NCBI RefSeq assembly: GCF_030818075.1
Contig: NZ_JAUSZZ010000001.1
Span: 682,001 to 746,000 of the forward strand
Direction: 5' to 3'
From: Microbacterium proteolyticum
GTDB lineage: Bacteria > Actinomycetota > Actinomycetes > Actinomycetales > Microbacteriaceae
Length of the DNA stretch: 64,000 nucleotides
In this document: piece by piece, positions 25,495 to 37,052 of the stretch
How the letters are laid out: every line of letters begins with the position of its first letter
Position numbering within the stretch: position 1 is the first letter of the stretch
Translations under genes and position numbers: made by a program
Notes under the pieces: generated by a model
What the model saw: only the letters and a program-made list of their open reading frames with translations
Database searches by the model: none
Told to the model about the DNA's origin: nothing

Positions 25495-25905
25495 GGGGCA
25501 CGCCCGACGACTCCCCCGGGTCATTTCGAGATTCACTCCGCATGTCACGGCGTCGTGATGATTCGCGGGAGATCCGACGGCGCTTTCATATCCTCTCGGT
25601 CGGCCTATGCCGGAGGCGTGGGGAGCGAGGCGTGCGCGACATCGACTTCCGCTTTCGGGCGGAAAGTCGGTGCACGGCCATGCAGCCGTATGGCCGTGCG
25701 CGCGTGCCTTCTTTGTGCCGGGCCGTGAGCGAATAGCAGTGAATCGCCCGTCGAGCCCGTTTGTGCTGGCCTGGGAAAGGCCCACGGGAGGACTCCGGCG
25801 CCACCTCTGACAGGGTGGGGGAACGACGCTCCCCGACGGATGCGCTGCGCGGGGCCGGCGGCGGGGCCCACCCCTGCACGGGTTCACGCCCTCCCGCTCC
25901 CGCAG
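25495..25905. other. Gene-poor region with two adjacent hairpins
   Basis: 411 bases without a convincing gene. CGACTTCCGC (25643-25652) pairs with GCGGAAAGTCG (25659-25669) with one bulged A. Three bases later GCACGGCCAT (25672-25681) pairs perfectly with ATGGCCGTGC (25690-25699) around 8 bases. Open frames here have atypical codon use and are rejected. Confidence 0.5.
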
Positions 25906-25950
25906 ACAACGAAGAAGGCCCCGGGATGAACCCGGGGCCTTCTTCGTTGT
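25906..25950 (-). terminator. Perfect 20-bp stem terminator after tRNA-Leu
   Basis: Bases 25906-25925 pair without mismatch with 25931-25950 around ATGAA (core GAAGAAGGCCCCGGG). It begins right after the 3' end of the minus-strand tRNA-Leu. Confidence 0.85.
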
Positions 25951-25951
25951 G

Positions 25952-26035
25952 TGCGCGAGGGGGGACTTGAACCCCCACGCCCGTGAAGGCACTGGCACCT
26001 GAAGCCAGCGCGTCTACCTATTCCGCCACTCGCGC
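25952..26035 (-). tRNA. tRNA-Leu (anticodon CAG)
   Basis: The acceptor arms GCGCGAG and CTCGCGC pair, the anticodon stem-loop is CTGGC TTCAGGT GCCAG (anticodon CAG), a long variable arm is present and the T arm is GGGGGTTCAAGTCCCCC. Length is 84 nt without an encoded CCA end. A tRNA-Leu near fhaA is a conserved actinobacterial arrangement. Confidence 0.95.
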
Positions 26036-26188
26036 ATGCGCGGCATCCAGGATGCCACGCGACCAACTTCCCGAGAATATCACGGCCAGGACCGCGTCAC
26101 GAAATGCGGACCACGACGCGGCCTTCCATCACCTGCCCAGCCGTGCTGACTACGATGTGCCTACTGGTCTGCCGCCCGAAGGAGTCTT

Positions 26189-26922
<734 letters not shown>

Positions 26923-26926
<4 letters not shown>

Positions 26927-27462
26927 GTCAACTGACTCTTCTCCTTCTGCAGGGCGGGTTCCTCGTGCTGCTGTGGTTCTTCGTGTTCGGGGTCGTCTAC
27001 TCGCTGCGCGCCGACCTTTTCGGCGTCAAGGTGCGCAAGCTCCCCGAGCCGGCGGCACCCCCCGCTCCGGCCGGTGCCGCGCCCGTCGCCTCCCCCGACG
27101 CGGTGACGACCCAGGTCAAACGTCCCGCCGCTCCGGCTCCCGCCCCGGCCGGCAGCCTGGCCACGACCTCGGCGGTCTCACGCATCGTCATCACCAGCGG
27201 ACCCAAAGCGGGTCTCGAACTGCCGCTGGGGACCGAGCCCCTGACCATCGGCCGCTCGAGCGAGTCGGGTCTCGTCATCCGCGACGACTACACCTCCAGC
27301 CACCACGCCCGTCTCGTCCTCTGGGGCGATCAGTGGATGCTGCAGGACCTCGATTCGACCAACGGCACCACCCACGACGGGGTGCGCGTCGCAGCTCCGG
27401 TCCAGGTCAAGGTGGGCGCGCCCATCAAGGTCGGCGCGACGACGTTCGAGCTGAGGACGTAA
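26923..27462 (+). CDS. fhaB: FHA-domain membrane protein FhaB/FipA
   Basis: A 179-residue protein with an N-terminal helix (LTLLLLQGGFLVLLWFFVFG), a Pro/Ala-rich linker (about 43-78) and a C-terminal FHA domain with LTIGRSSESGLVI, YTSSHHARL and LDSTNGTTHDG. FhaB (FipA) links PknA/PknB signalling to FtsZ and FtsQ. ATGA overlap with fhaA indicates coupled translation. Confidence 0.93.
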
Positions 27463-27471
27463 GCCACCTCC

Positions 27472-28706
<1,235 letters not shown>

Positions 28707-28710
<4 letters not shown>

Positions 28711-30110
28711 CGAATCAGAAGCTCACCCGGTCGACGGAGGACGTCTCCACCGACACCGCCGTCATGCGGGCCTTGAAGAAGATCCGCGTCCCGGCGACGC
28801 AGCGCAACCGCGAGCTGGGACTGCTCGTGTTCGCCATCGCCGTCTACGGCGCGGCGGTTTCGCTCGTGCAGCTCGGCGCGACCGGTGCGGTGGAGACGGG
28901 CTTCCTCATCCTCGCCGCCGTTCCCGCGGTGCTCGCCCTCGTCATGCACGTCGTGCTCCGCCTGCGTGCCCGCGACGCCGATCCGTTCGTGCTGCCCATC
29001 GCCACCGTCCTGACGGGTCTGGGTATCGCGATGATCTACCGGATCGACCTCGCCGAGCGCCTCACCGGCTGGGATGCCACGGGCAACCGCCAGATCGCGT
29101 GGGCCGTCATCGCGATGATCGCCGCGCTCGCGGTGCTGATCTTCGTCCGCAACTACCGCGTGCTGTTCCGCTACACCTATCTCTTCGGTCTCGTCGGTAT
29201 CCTTCTCCTGCTCCTGCCGTTCGTGCCGGGTCTGGGCACCGATCAGAACGCCGACGTCTGGGTATCGCTCGGCTTCGTGTCGTTCCAGCCGGGCGAGCTC
29301 GCGAAGATCTGCCTGGCGATCTTCTTCGCCGGCTACCTCGTGCGCACTCGCGAGAGCCTCACCTCCACCGGCACGCGCTTCCTCTTCATGACGTGGCCGC
29401 GCGCCCGCGAACTCGGTCCGGTGCTCATCATCTGGCTCGTCTCGCTGGGCATCATCGTGCTCCAGCGCGACCTCGGCACCGGGCTGCTCATCTTCGGCAT
29501 GTTCGTCGCGATGCTCTACGTCGCCACCGGCAAGACGAGCTGGGTCCTGATCGGTCTGATCCTCGTCGCGACCGGTGCCTTCCTGGCCTCTCGCGTGCTG
29601 CCCTACGTCCAGGGCCGCTTCGCCAACTGGCTGGGGGCGTTCGACCCGGAGGTCATCGACCGCGACGGCGGCAGCTATCAGCTGGTCCAGGGCATCTTCG
29701 GGCTCTCGCACGGCGGCCTCTTCGGCACCGGGCTCGGGCAGGGGCGTCCGTACATCACGCCGCTGTCGCAGAGCGACTACATCGTGCCCAGCCTGGGCGA
29801 GGAGCTCGGCCTCGTGGGCCTGTTCGCAATACTCGCGCTCTACATGGTGTTCACCAGCCGCGGCATCCGGATCGGGCTCGCCGGCCAGGACGACTTCGGC
29901 AAGTTGCTCGCCACGGGCTTCTCGTTCACCATCGCGCTGCAGGTGTTCATCATGGTCGGCGGTGTCACCCGGGTCATCCCCCTGACGGGCCTGACCACCC
30001 CCTTCCTGGCCGCCGGAGGGTCGTCGCTCATCGCGAACTGGATCATCGTGGCGTTCCTTCTGCGCATCTCCGACGCCGTCCGCAGTCGCCCCCGGGTGGT
30101 GATCGGCTGA
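28707..30110 (+). CDS. rodA: SEDS peptidoglycan polymerase (FtsW/RodA family)
   Basis: A 467-residue protein with about 12 helices. SEDS signatures are VSLGFVSFQPGELAKI, ILVLQRDLGTGLLIFG-type sequence (here IVLQRDLGTGLLIFG), the large loop with YQLVQGIFGLSHGGLFGTGL and the C-terminal block ITPLSQSDYIVPSLGEELG. SEDS proteins polymerise lipid II glycans with a class B PBP partner, here the next gene. Position in the pstP-pbpA-pknAB operon suits the actinobacterial RodA orthologue, though some annotate it FtsW. Confidence 0.92.
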
Positions 30111-30160
30111 TGCGCCACCCCCTGCTCACCGACGCCCCGATGAGGGAGGAGGCACCGTGA
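30110..30160 (+). CDS. Possible 16-residue bridging ORF
   Basis: ATG at 30110 overlaps the rodA stop (TGATG), encodes 16 residues ending MREEAP, and its TGA overlaps the pbpA start as GTGA. It contains the pbpA ribosome-binding site (GGGAGGAGG). It may serve to carry ribosomes across the gap rather than make a working peptide. Confidence 0.25.
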   Translation: MRHPLLTDAPMREEAP

Positions 30161-31611
30161 CCACCGAGCTCCGACGCCTCAGCATCGTCATGCTGGCGAT
30201 GTTCCTGGCGCTGTTCACCTCGACGAGCATCATCCAGGTCGTGCAGGCCGGCGCCCTGACCAACACCGCGGGGAACACCCGCGCCCTGTACGACTCCTAC
30301 GAGGTGCAGCGCGGTTCGATCATCGCCAGCGGTACGGTGATCGCCTCCTCGGTCCCCTCGAACGACGTGTACAGCTGGCAGCGCCAGTACACGGATGCCG
30401 AGATGTGGGCGCCCGTGACGGGGTGGGTGAACCCGGTGCTCGATTCGCGGACGCGCATCGAGGCGACCGAGAACGGCGTGCTCAGCGGATCGGACAACGC
30501 CGACTACTTCTCGCGCATCGAACGCGCCGCGACCGGTCAATTGCCGCGCGGCGCCAACGTCGAGCTCTCGCTCGACGCGGACGTACAGCGGGCCGCGTGG
30601 GACGCACTCGGCGACCAGCAGGGCGCCGTCGTCGCGATCGAGCCCTCGACCGGCCGCATCCTCGCCATGGTGTCCAAGCCCAGCTTCGACACGAACACCC
30701 TCGCGTCCCACGACACGGATGCCGTGAACGCCGCATACGACCAGCTCGTCGCCGACGCGGCCAAACCGCTCGACAACCGCGCCATCGAGGGCGACCTCAA
30801 CCCTCCGGGCTCGACGTTCAAGCTCGTGGTGGCCTCAGCGGCCCTCGCATCCGGCCGCTACACGCCCGACTCCACGTTCCCCAATGTCTCGGCGTACACG
30901 CTGCCCGAGTCGACCAACGTCGTCAGCAACGCCGGAGGGGGGTCATGCGGCGGCGGCGACACCGTGACCATCGCGACCGCGTTGCGCTTGAGCTGCAACA
31001 TCCCCTTCGCAGAGCTCGCGGTCGAACTCGGCGACGACGCCATTCGCGCGGAAGCCGAGAAGTACGGCTTCAACAGCGAGTTCTCGATCCCGCTGCGGTC
31101 GACGGCATCCACCTATCCGGCCACGCCCAACGCGCCCCAGACCGCTCTGAGCGGCTTCGGTCAGGGCGACGTGCGCGCAACGCCGCTGCAGATGGCGATG
31201 GTGTCGGCGGGTATCGCGAACGACGGCGTCGTGATGAACCCGCGGATGGTGGACCGCGTGATCCGGCCCGACCTGTCGGTCGCAAGCGAGGGCACCAGCA
31301 CCGAATTCGGTCGGGCTCTCGAGTCGTCGACCGCGGCACAGATGGTCACCATGATGACGGCGAACGTCCAGGACGGCGCGGCATCGAATGCAAGAATAGA
31401 CGGGGTCCAGGTGGCGGGTAAGACCGGCACCGCGGAGAACGATTCCCGTCCCTACACTCTCTGGTTCACCGGCTTCGCGCCGGCGGAAGACCCCCGGGTC
31501 GCCGTCGCCGTGGTCGTCGAGAACGGTGGTGGCCAGGGGCAGAACGGGAGCGGCAACGAGATCGCCGCCCCGATAGCGAAGAAGGTCATGGAGGCGGTGC
31601 TGGGGCGATGA
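30157..31611 (+). CDS. pbpA: Class B penicillin-binding protein PbpA
   Basis: A 484-residue transpeptidase with an N-terminal membrane anchor ([20 protein letters not shown]), a dimerisation domain and a transpeptidase domain (about 155-480). Catalytic motifs: SxxK as GSTFK, SxN as LSCN, KTG as AGKTGTAEN. It cross-links peptidoglycan with the SEDS polymerase upstream and is a PknB target in Mycobacterium. GTG start after GGGAGGAGG; the stop overlaps the kinase gene as ATGA. Confidence 0.95.
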   Translation: MTTELRRLSIVMLAMFLALFTSTSIIQVVQAGALTNTAGNTRALYDSYEVQRGSIIASGTVIASSVPSNDVYSWQRQYTDAEMWAPVTGWVNPVLDSRTRIEATENGVLSGSDNADYFSRIERAATGQLPRGANVELSLDADVQRAAWDALGDQQGAVVAIEPSTGRILAMVSKPSFDTNTLASHDTDAVNAAYDQLVADAAKPLDNRAIEGDLNPPGSTFKLVVASAALASGRYTPDSTFPNVSAYTLPESTNVVSNAGGGSCGGGDTVTIATALRLSCNIPFAELAVELGDDAIRAEAEKYGFNSEFSIPLRSTASTYPATPNAPQTALSGFGQGDVRATPLQMAMVSAGIANDGVVMNPRMVDRVIRPDLSVASEGTSTEFGRALESSTAAQMVTMMTANVQDGAASNARIDGVQVAGKTGTAENDSRPYTLWFTGFAPAEDPRVAVAVVVENGGGQGQNGSGNEIAAPIAKKVMEAVLGR

Positions 31612-33371
31612 GACCGACACAGGGTGTGACCTTCGGCGGGCGGTACGAGCTGGATTCGCGGATCGCGATCGGCGGCATGGGCGAGGTCTGGGAAGCGACC
31701 GACCACGTCATCGGACGTACCGTCGCCATCAAGATCCTCAAAGACGAATACATGGGCGACCCCGGCTTCCTCGAGCGTTTCCGCGCCGAGGCCCGGCACG
31801 CGGCCCTCGTCAACCACGAGGGCATCGCGAGCGTGTTCGACTACGGCGAGGAAGACGGCAGCGCCTTCCTCGTCATGGAGCTCGTGCCCGGCGAAGCCCT
31901 GTCGACCATCCTCGAACGCGACGGGTCGCTCTCCACTGACAAGACCCTCGACATCGTCGCCCAGACGGCCGCCGCTCTTCAGGCCGCGCACGCCGCCGGG
32001 CTCGTCCACCGCGACATCAAGCCGGGAAACCTGCTGATCACGCCCGATGGACGCGTCAAGATCACCGACTTCGGCATCGCCCGCATCGCCGACCAGGTGC
32101 CCCTGACCGCCACCGGGCAGGTCATGGGCACCGTGCAGTACCTGTCGCCCGAGCAGGCATCGGGTCACCCGGCGTCGCCGGCCACCGACACGTACTCGCT
32201 GGGCATCGTCGCGTACGAGTGCCTCGCCGGCAAGCGTCCCTTCACGGGCGAGTCGCAGGTCGCCATCGCGATGGCGCAGATCAACGAGCAGCCCGCGCCC
32301 CTGCCCGCCACCGTCCCGGTGCCGGTGCAGAACCTCGTCATGGCCATGATCGCCAAGAAGCCGGAGGATCGGCCGGCGTCATCGGCCGCCGTCTCCCGCG
32401 CCGCCACGGCCCTCCGTCGCGGTGACCTCGCCGCCGCCGCCGCCGCCGTGCCGGCCGTCGCCGCAGGTGCCGCCGCCGTCGACGAGGCCACGCAGTTGCT
32501 GACCGCGGGTCAGACGGCCGCCGCAACGCGGCTCATGCCCACGCCCGCCGCGGCCACGTCGCTCGTGACCGAGGAGCACATCGAAGAAGATCAGGCCCCG
32601 CAGAAGAAGCGGTCGCGCTGGACGTGGCCGCTCGTCGCGCTCATCGCCCTGCTCGCCCTCGTGCTGGCGGTCACGCTCTTCAATCTGCTCTCGAACCAGG
32701 ACGAGCCCACGCCCGCGCCGTCGAGCCCGACTCCCACCGCGACGCCGACGCCGTCCCAGACGTCCGCGACACCGACGCCGACACCGACGTCTCAGCGCGT
32801 CGAGGTCTCGTCGCTCGGACTGCAGGGCAAGACCTGCGACGACGCCCGGGCCATTCTGGAAGACAACGACCTCGTGGCCGACTGCCAGGTGGGCAATGCG
32901 GCCACCTCGGCGGACGACGTGGGACTCATCTACGACGTGAACCCGACCGGACGTGTCGATGCGGGCACCACCATCACGGTCCGGTACTACGGCGACGAGA
33001 CTCCTCTTGAGACGCCTGGCACGCCGACTCTGCCCGGCTCGTCGGTCTCGGCCGGAAGCGACATCCAGGTCGCGTGGCAGCAGTACACGTGCCCGTCGGG
33101 AACCGGCTCGGTGACCTCGTACAACTTCACCGCGACGAACGGCACGTTCAACACGAACGGGCAGTCGACGGCATCCTTCAAGCCCGAGGCGCGCAACGCC
33201 GCGCTCAAGGTGAGCAACTCCGCCGGCCAGACCCTGCGGGTGACCTACACGGTCAGCTGCTCGGGCATCGGCGACCGTCAGGCCGGGCCGTCCGGCGAGG
33301 CGTCGGCGTCGATCACGGGGGGCGCGAGCCCGAGCCCGACCACGAGCCCGACCCCGTCGCCGACCAACTGA
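31608..33371 (+). CDS. pknA: Ser/Thr protein kinase PknA with PASTA and extra external domain
   Basis: A 587-residue membrane kinase. The kinase domain (about 10-270) has GGMGEV, catalytic Lys42 (VAIKIL), HRDIKPGN (134-141) and DFG (154-156). An Ala-rich juxtamembrane part leads to one helix (about 340-362). Outside there is a Thr/Pro-rich linker, one PASTA-like domain ([20 protein letters not shown] onward, with a Cys pair), a second beta-rich segment (about 470-560) with two Cys resembling an Ig-like fold, and a Ser/Pro tail. Mycobacterial PknA lacks such an ectodomain. It shares targets with PknB in growth control. Confidence 0.92.
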   Translation: MRPTQGVTFGGRYELDSRIAIGGMGEVWEATDHVIGRTVAIKILKDEYMGDPGFLERFRAEARHAALVNHEGIASVFDYGEEDGSAFLVMELVPGEALSTILERDGSLSTDKTLDIVAQTAAALQAAHAAGLVHRDIKPGNLLITPDGRVKITDFGIARIADQVPLTATGQVMGTVQYLSPEQASGHPASPATDTYSLGIVAYECLAGKRPFTGESQVAIAMAQINEQPAPLPATVPVPVQNLVMAMIAKKPEDRPASSAAVSRAATALRRGDLAAAAAAVPAVAAGAAAVDEATQLLTAGQTAAATRLMPTPAAATSLVTEEHIEEDQAPQKKRSRWTWPLVALIALLALVLAVTLFNLLSNQDEPTPAPSSPTPTATPTPSQTSATPTPTPTSQRVEVSSLGLQGKTCDDARAILEDNDLVADCQVGNAATSADDVGLIYDVNPTGRVDAGTTITVRYYGDETPLETPGTPTLPGSSVSAGSDIQVAWQQYTCPSGTGSVTSYNFTATNGTFNTNGQSTASFKPEARNAALKVSNSAGQTLRVTYTVSCSGIGDRQAGPSGEASASITGGASPSPTTSPTPSPTN

Positions 33372-33401
33372 TCGCCCCCTTCACGCCCAGGAGCTTCTTT
33401 C

Positions 33402-35102
33402 GTGACCACTGAGACGCGCGTCCTGTCCGGGCGCTACCGCGTCGACGACCTCATCGGTCGCGGCGGCATGGCGAGCGTCTACCGCGGGTACGACGAGACG
33501 CTCGGCCGCACGGTGGCCATCAAGATCCTGAAATCGGACCTCGCCGGCGACGCCGCCTTCCGCACGCGCTTCCGCCTCGAAGCGCAGGCGGCCTCGCGCA
33601 TGGCGCACCCCACCATCGTGCGTGTGTTCGACGCGGGCGAGGACGCCGAGGTCGGCGTCGACGGGGTCGAGCATCCCGTTCCGTACATCGTGATGGAGCT
33701 CGTTCAGGGTCGTCTGCTGAAGGACGTCATCTCCCAGGGCAACGTGCCGACCGACGATGCACTGCGCTACGTCGACGGCATCCTCGAAGCCCTCGAGTAT
33801 TCGCACCGCGCCGGGGTCGTGCACCGCGACATCAAGCCCGGCAACGTCATGATCACCGACTCCGGCCGGGTGAAGGTCATGGACTTCGGCATCGCCCGCG
33901 CGGTGTCCGACTCGTCGTCGACGGTGGCGGAGACCACCGCGATCGTCGGTACCGCCGCCTACTTCTCGCCCGAGCAGGCCAAGGGCGAGTCGGTCGACGC
34001 CCGGGCCGACCTGTACTCCACCGGCGTCGTCCTATACGAACTCCTCACAGGGCGACCGCCGTTCCGCGGCGATACCCCCGTGGCTGTCGCCTATCAGCAC
34101 GTCAGCGAAGCCCCGCTCCCGCCGAGCGAGATCGACGATTCGATCCCTCGAGCGCTGGATGCCGTCGTGCTGCGCGCCCTCGCCAAAGACCCGTTCCAGC
34201 GTCCACAGGATGCCGCGAGCTTCCGCGAGGCCCTCGACGAGACGATCGACGGCAAGGCGCCCACCAAGCGGCAGATGTCGGCACTGTCGAATGAGCTGTA
34301 CGGGCCCAACCCGCGGCAGGCGGCCGAGACCGCGCGCTCGCTCCGGCAGCTCAGCACGGACACGACGATGCGCCGCACGCAGGCCGGGCCCCCCGTGGCC
34401 TGGATCTGGGCCGGCGTCAGTGTGCTCGCCGTGCTGCTGGTGGCCGTGCTCATCTGGGTGATGCAGATCCAGCCGGCCCGGGAGGTACCGACGGCGTCTC
34501 TCAGCGTGCCGAACGTCGTCGACATGTCGTACGACCGCGCGGCGGAGACGCTGGTGGGTCAGCAATTGACCACGGCGCGCGTGAACCAACCCGACGAGAA
34601 CATCGCCGCCGGCAACGTGGTCAGCACCGTTCCCGAGGCGGGCACGACCGTCGCGGCCGGCCAGAAGGTCACTCTCTACGTCTCCACCGGACCGGACACC
34701 GCAACGGTTCCGACCCTCGAAGGCATCAACGAGAACGAGGCGCGCTCGGCGATCGAAGGGGCCGGACTGTCGGTCGGGTCGATCCGTCGGCAGAACGACC
34801 CGGCCCTCGCCGAAGGGACGGTCATCTCGTCCTCTCTCGAGTCGGGTACGGCTGTCGCGAAGGGCACGACGGTCAACCTCATCGTCGCCAGCGGTCAGGT
34901 CGTGATCGTCGACTTCACCGGATACACCGTCGATGCCGCCCGGCGCGAGCTGGAGTCCGAAGAGAAGCAGTTGACCGTCCGGACGCAGGACGACCCCGGA
35001 TGCCGCGCCACGACGCCCCCGACGGTTGCGACGCAATCGCTGGCACCGGGCGAGGTGCCCGTCCACAGCGAGATCACGCTGACGGTGTGCACGGGTTCCT
35101 GA
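33402..35102 (+). CDS. pknB: Ser/Thr protein kinase PknB with three PASTA domains
   Basis: A 566-residue membrane kinase. Motifs: GRGGMASVYRG, Lys41, HRDIKPGN (141-148), DFG (161-163), activation loop Thr178-Thr179 in ETTAIVGT and APE-like SPEQAKG. One helix lies near 331-353. Three PASTA repeats follow: VPNVVDMSYDRAAETL, VPTLEGINENEARSAI and VDFTGYTVDAARREL. They bind muropeptides or lipid II and localise the kinase. Last gene of its operon; its 3' end overlaps the convergent amidotransferase gene by 29 bp. Confidence 0.95.
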   Translation: MTTETRVLSGRYRVDDLIGRGGMASVYRGYDETLGRTVAIKILKSDLAGDAAFRTRFRLEAQAASRMAHPTIVRVFDAGEDAEVGVDGVEHPVPYIVMELVQGRLLKDVISQGNVPTDDALRYVDGILEALEYSHRAGVVHRDIKPGNVMITDSGRVKVMDFGIARAVSDSSSTVAETTAIVGTAAYFSPEQAKGESVDARADLYSTGVVLYELLTGRPPFRGDTPVAVAYQHVSEAPLPPSEIDDSIPRALDAVVLRALAKDPFQRPQDAASFREALDETIDGKAPTKRQMSALSNELYGPNPRQAAETARSLRQLSTDTTMRRTQAGPPVAWIWAGVSVLAVLLVAVLIWVMQIQPAREVPTASLSVPNVVDMSYDRAAETLVGQQLTTARVNQPDENIAAGNVVSTVPEAGTTVAAGQKVTLYVSTGPDTATVPTLEGINENEARSAIEGAGLSVGSIRRQNDPALAEGTVISSSLESGTAVAKGTTVNLIVASGQVVIVDFTGYTVDAARRELESEEKQLTVRTQDDPGCRATTPPTVATQSLAPGEVPVHSEITLTVCTGS

Positions 35103-35730
35103 CCCCACGCGGGTGAAGCAGGGCGCCGCGCTTCCTGGCACCGGGCAGCCCCGCGTCCTCGAGCCAACGGCCGAGCAGAAGGTGCCCACCCTCGGTGAGC
35201 ACGCTCTCCGGGTGGAACTGGACGCCCTCGATGGGCGCGGCGCGGTGCCGGAGGCCCATGATGACTCCCCCCTCGGTCCGGGCCGTCACTTCGAGGTCGG
35301 CAGGAAGCGATGCCGGGTCGACGGCGAGCGAGTGGTATCGCGTGGCGATGAACCCGTCGGGGAGATCGTGGAACACGCCCGCGCCGCTATGACGGATGAC
35401 ACTCGTGATGCCGTGCAGCAGCTCCGGAGCGTGTCCCACTTTCGCGCCGAACGCCGTCGCGATGGCCTGGTGGCCCAGGCAGACGCCGAGGACGGGAACG
35501 CCCTCCGCGTATGCGGCTCGCACGACCTCGACCGAGGAACCGGCGTCGTCGGGGTGACCGGGGCCGGGGGAGATGAGGATGGCATCGACGTCGCGAACGA
35601 TGCGGCCGGGAAGTTCCGGCTCGTCCGCCGGGCGCATCACGGTTTCCGCTCCCAGGTCGCGGACGTAGCCGGCGAGGGTGTGGACGAAGCTGTCGCGGTT
35701 GTCGACGACCGCGACGCGCCACGCCCTCAC
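35074..35730 (-). CDS. Class I glutamine amidotransferase, PabA/TrpG type
   Basis: A 218-residue amidotransferase supplying ammonia to chorismate enzymes (aminodeoxychorismate or anthranilate synthase component II). The triad is clear: nucleophile Cys in GVCLGHQAIA, and His-Glu in EGVQFHPESVLT. N-terminal VVDNRDSFVHTLAGYV and ISPGPGHPDDAG are standard. The GTG at 35730 overlaps the stop of the 51-residue membrane gene (GTGA). In Mycobacterium the same position between crgA and pknB is annotated trpG. Folate versus tryptophan role cannot be settled here; no partner synthase is in the window. Confidence 0.9.
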   Translation of the reverse strand: MRAWRVAVVDNRDSFVHTLAGYVRDLGAETVMRPADEPELPGRIVRDVDAILISPGPGHPDDAGSSVEVVRAAYAEGVPVLGVCLGHQAIATAFGAKVGHAPELLHGITSVIRHSGAGVFHDLPDGFIATRYHSLAVDPASLPADLEVTARTEGGVIMGLRHRAAPIEGVQFHPESVLTEGGHLLLGRWLEDAGLPGARKRGALLHPRGVRNPCTPSA

Positions 35731-35882
35731 TCGACCGTGACCTCCTGGGGATAGACGATGTCGCTCACCCAGGGGAAGACGTAGAAGAAGAGTCCGTAGA
35801 GCACCGCAGCGAGCAGCACGAGGACGATCAAGAGGCGCACCCACCACGGACCGGGCAGGACTCGCCAGAGGGCTCCGTACAT
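35727..35882 (-). CDS. 51-residue membrane protein between sortase and amidotransferase
   Basis: ATG at 35882 (overlapping the sortase stop as TGATG) opens a 51-codon frame ending with GTGA overlap into the amidotransferase. It has a short N-terminus (MYGALWRVLPGPWWVR), one long helix (LLIVLVLLAAVLYGLFFYVF) and a short tail ending EVTVE. Double overlap and good codon use support a real gene. No family recognised. Its place next to a sortase suggests a membrane role with it. Confidence 0.65.
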   Translation of the reverse strand: MYGALWRVLPGPWWVRLLIVLVLLAAVLYGLFFYVFPWVSDIVYPQEVTVE

Positions 35883-36706
35883 CAGGCGACTCCGGTGGTG
35901 AGGGAAAGCGGCGGGCCCGCGTCGGTGCGCGGTGTGAACGATTCGAAGACGCCGTAGGCGATGGCCCGCTCGGAAAAACCGTAGCGAGGGCTGCAGGTCG
36001 TCATGGTGATGACGCGGTCGGTCGCCTCGACCTGGGGCTGTTGCGGGAGCGGCAGCAGCACGTCCACACCGTCGGGACGGACGTACTCGAGGTTGCGGAA
36101 CCGGTACGTGAACCAGCCCTCCTGCATTTCGATCACGACGGCATCACCGACGCGCAGCGAGGGCAGGTCGGCGAAGGGCGCCCCGTGGCTTCCGCGGTGG
36201 CCGGCGATGGCGAAGTTGCCGACTCCGCCCGGCATCGCGGTATCGGGGTAATGCCCGAGGCCGATCGGGTCGAGCGTGCGTGAAGCACTGACCCCTCCTG
36301 CGACGGTGAAGTGGTAATCGGGTCCCAGACGCGGGATGTGCACCACGCCGAAGCGTTCGGCATCCGCCGGCTGCTCGAGGGCGGGCGGGTCGGCCGTCGC
36401 CGGCCCGGCGGGCTGGCCGGGCTCGGCCGGCGCGGCGGATGCGCTCGGAAGCGGGGGGACGGGATCCGCCGCCCACTGCTCGCTCAACTCCTTGCCCTGG
36501 TCCTTGAACTGCGCCCCGATGATGGCATCGCCGATCCACAACTGCCACACCACGAAGAGCAGCACGACGACTCCGGCCGTGACGAGCAGGTCGCCGATGA
36601 CGCCGATCACCGACACACCCCGACGGCGCGCGGGTGCGGGTGCCGGCGCGGTCTCGGACGCCGCGCGCCGGGCGCGACGGGTCTGCGGCTGCGTGTCGGT
36701 GTGCAC
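35882..36706 (-). CDS. Class E sortase
   Basis: A 274-residue transpeptidase that attaches LAxTG-type proteins to the cell wall. The Arg-rich N-terminus leads to one helix (VIGDLLVTAGVVVLLFVVWQ), then a Pro/Ala-rich linker and the sortase barrel. Catalytic His is in IAGHRGSHGAPF, Cys in TMTTCSPRY and Arg in FSERAIAYGVF, as in class E. The GTG at 36706 has TAGACT 7 nt upstream and lacks a ribosome-binding site; longer in-frame starts run through the crgA promoter. It heads an operon with the small membrane protein and amidotransferase. Confidence 0.92.
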   Translation of the reverse strand: MHTDTQPQTRRARRAASETAPAPAPARRRGVSVIGVIGDLLVTAGVVVLLFVVWQLWIGDAIIGAQFKDQGKELSEQWAADPVPPLPSASAAPAEPGQPAGPATADPPALEQPADAERFGVVHIPRLGPDYHFTVAGGVSASRTLDPIGLGHYPDTAMPGGVGNFAIAGHRGSHGAPFADLPSLRVGDAVVIEMQEGWFTYRFRNLEYVRPDGVDVLLPLPQQPQVEATDRVITMTTCSPRYGFSERAIAYGVFESFTPRTDAGPPLSLTTGVA

Positions 36707-36713
36707 GGGGTGC

Positions 36714-36754
36714 AGTCTAGTTCCGTGGGTTCGGCGACACCTGAGCATTAGACT
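36714..36754. promoter_or_regulatory. Divergent leaderless -10 boxes for sortase and crgA
   Basis: TAGACT at 36714-36719 (minus) is 7 nt from the sortase GTG, and the same hexamer TAGACT at 36749-36754 (plus) is 7 nt from the crgA ATG. Neither gene has a Shine-Dalgarno sequence. Confidence 0.5.
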
Positions 36755-36761
36755 GTGGCCC

Positions 36762-37001
36762 ATGGCTCGAACTGGCAAGGGCGACGACCCGATCGCTGAA
36801 CGCAACGACGGCAACGCGGCTCCGAACCCGGTGTGGTTCCTGCCCATCATGATCGGTCTCATGCTGATCGGCCTGGTGTGGGTCCTGGTGTTCTACCTGA
36901 GCAACTCAACTTTCCCCATTCCCGGTATCGGCGCCTGGAACCTCGTGATCGGCTTCGGCATCGCCTTTGTCGGCTTCCTGATGACTACCCGGTGGCGCTG
37001 A
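36762..37001 (+). CDS. crgA: Cell division protein CrgA
   Basis: A 79-residue protein with two helices (about 26-47 and 60-75). NPVWFLPIMIGLMLIGLVWV and IPGIGAWNLVIGFGIAFVGF are the CrgA pattern. It sits in the membrane at the divisome, interacts with FtsZ, FtsI and CwsA in Mycobacterium, and tunes septation in Streptomyces. ATG with TAGACT 7 nt upstream. Synteny with pknB and fhaA is conserved. Confidence 0.95.
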   Translation: MARTGKGDDPIAERNDGNAAPNPVWFLPIMIGLMLIGLVWVLVFYLSNSTFPIPGIGAWNLVIGFGIAFVGFLMTTRWR

Positions 37002-37052
37002 CTTACACGCGTGTAATTCATCCCCACTTGTGGACGGGGCTGTGGATAACTC

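Noticed and set aside
25465..25998. Minus-strand frames across the tRNA-Leu and the gap after lsr2
   Set aside because: They read through the tRNA and its terminator and have atypical codon use; the apparent peptide start is translated tRNA sequence.
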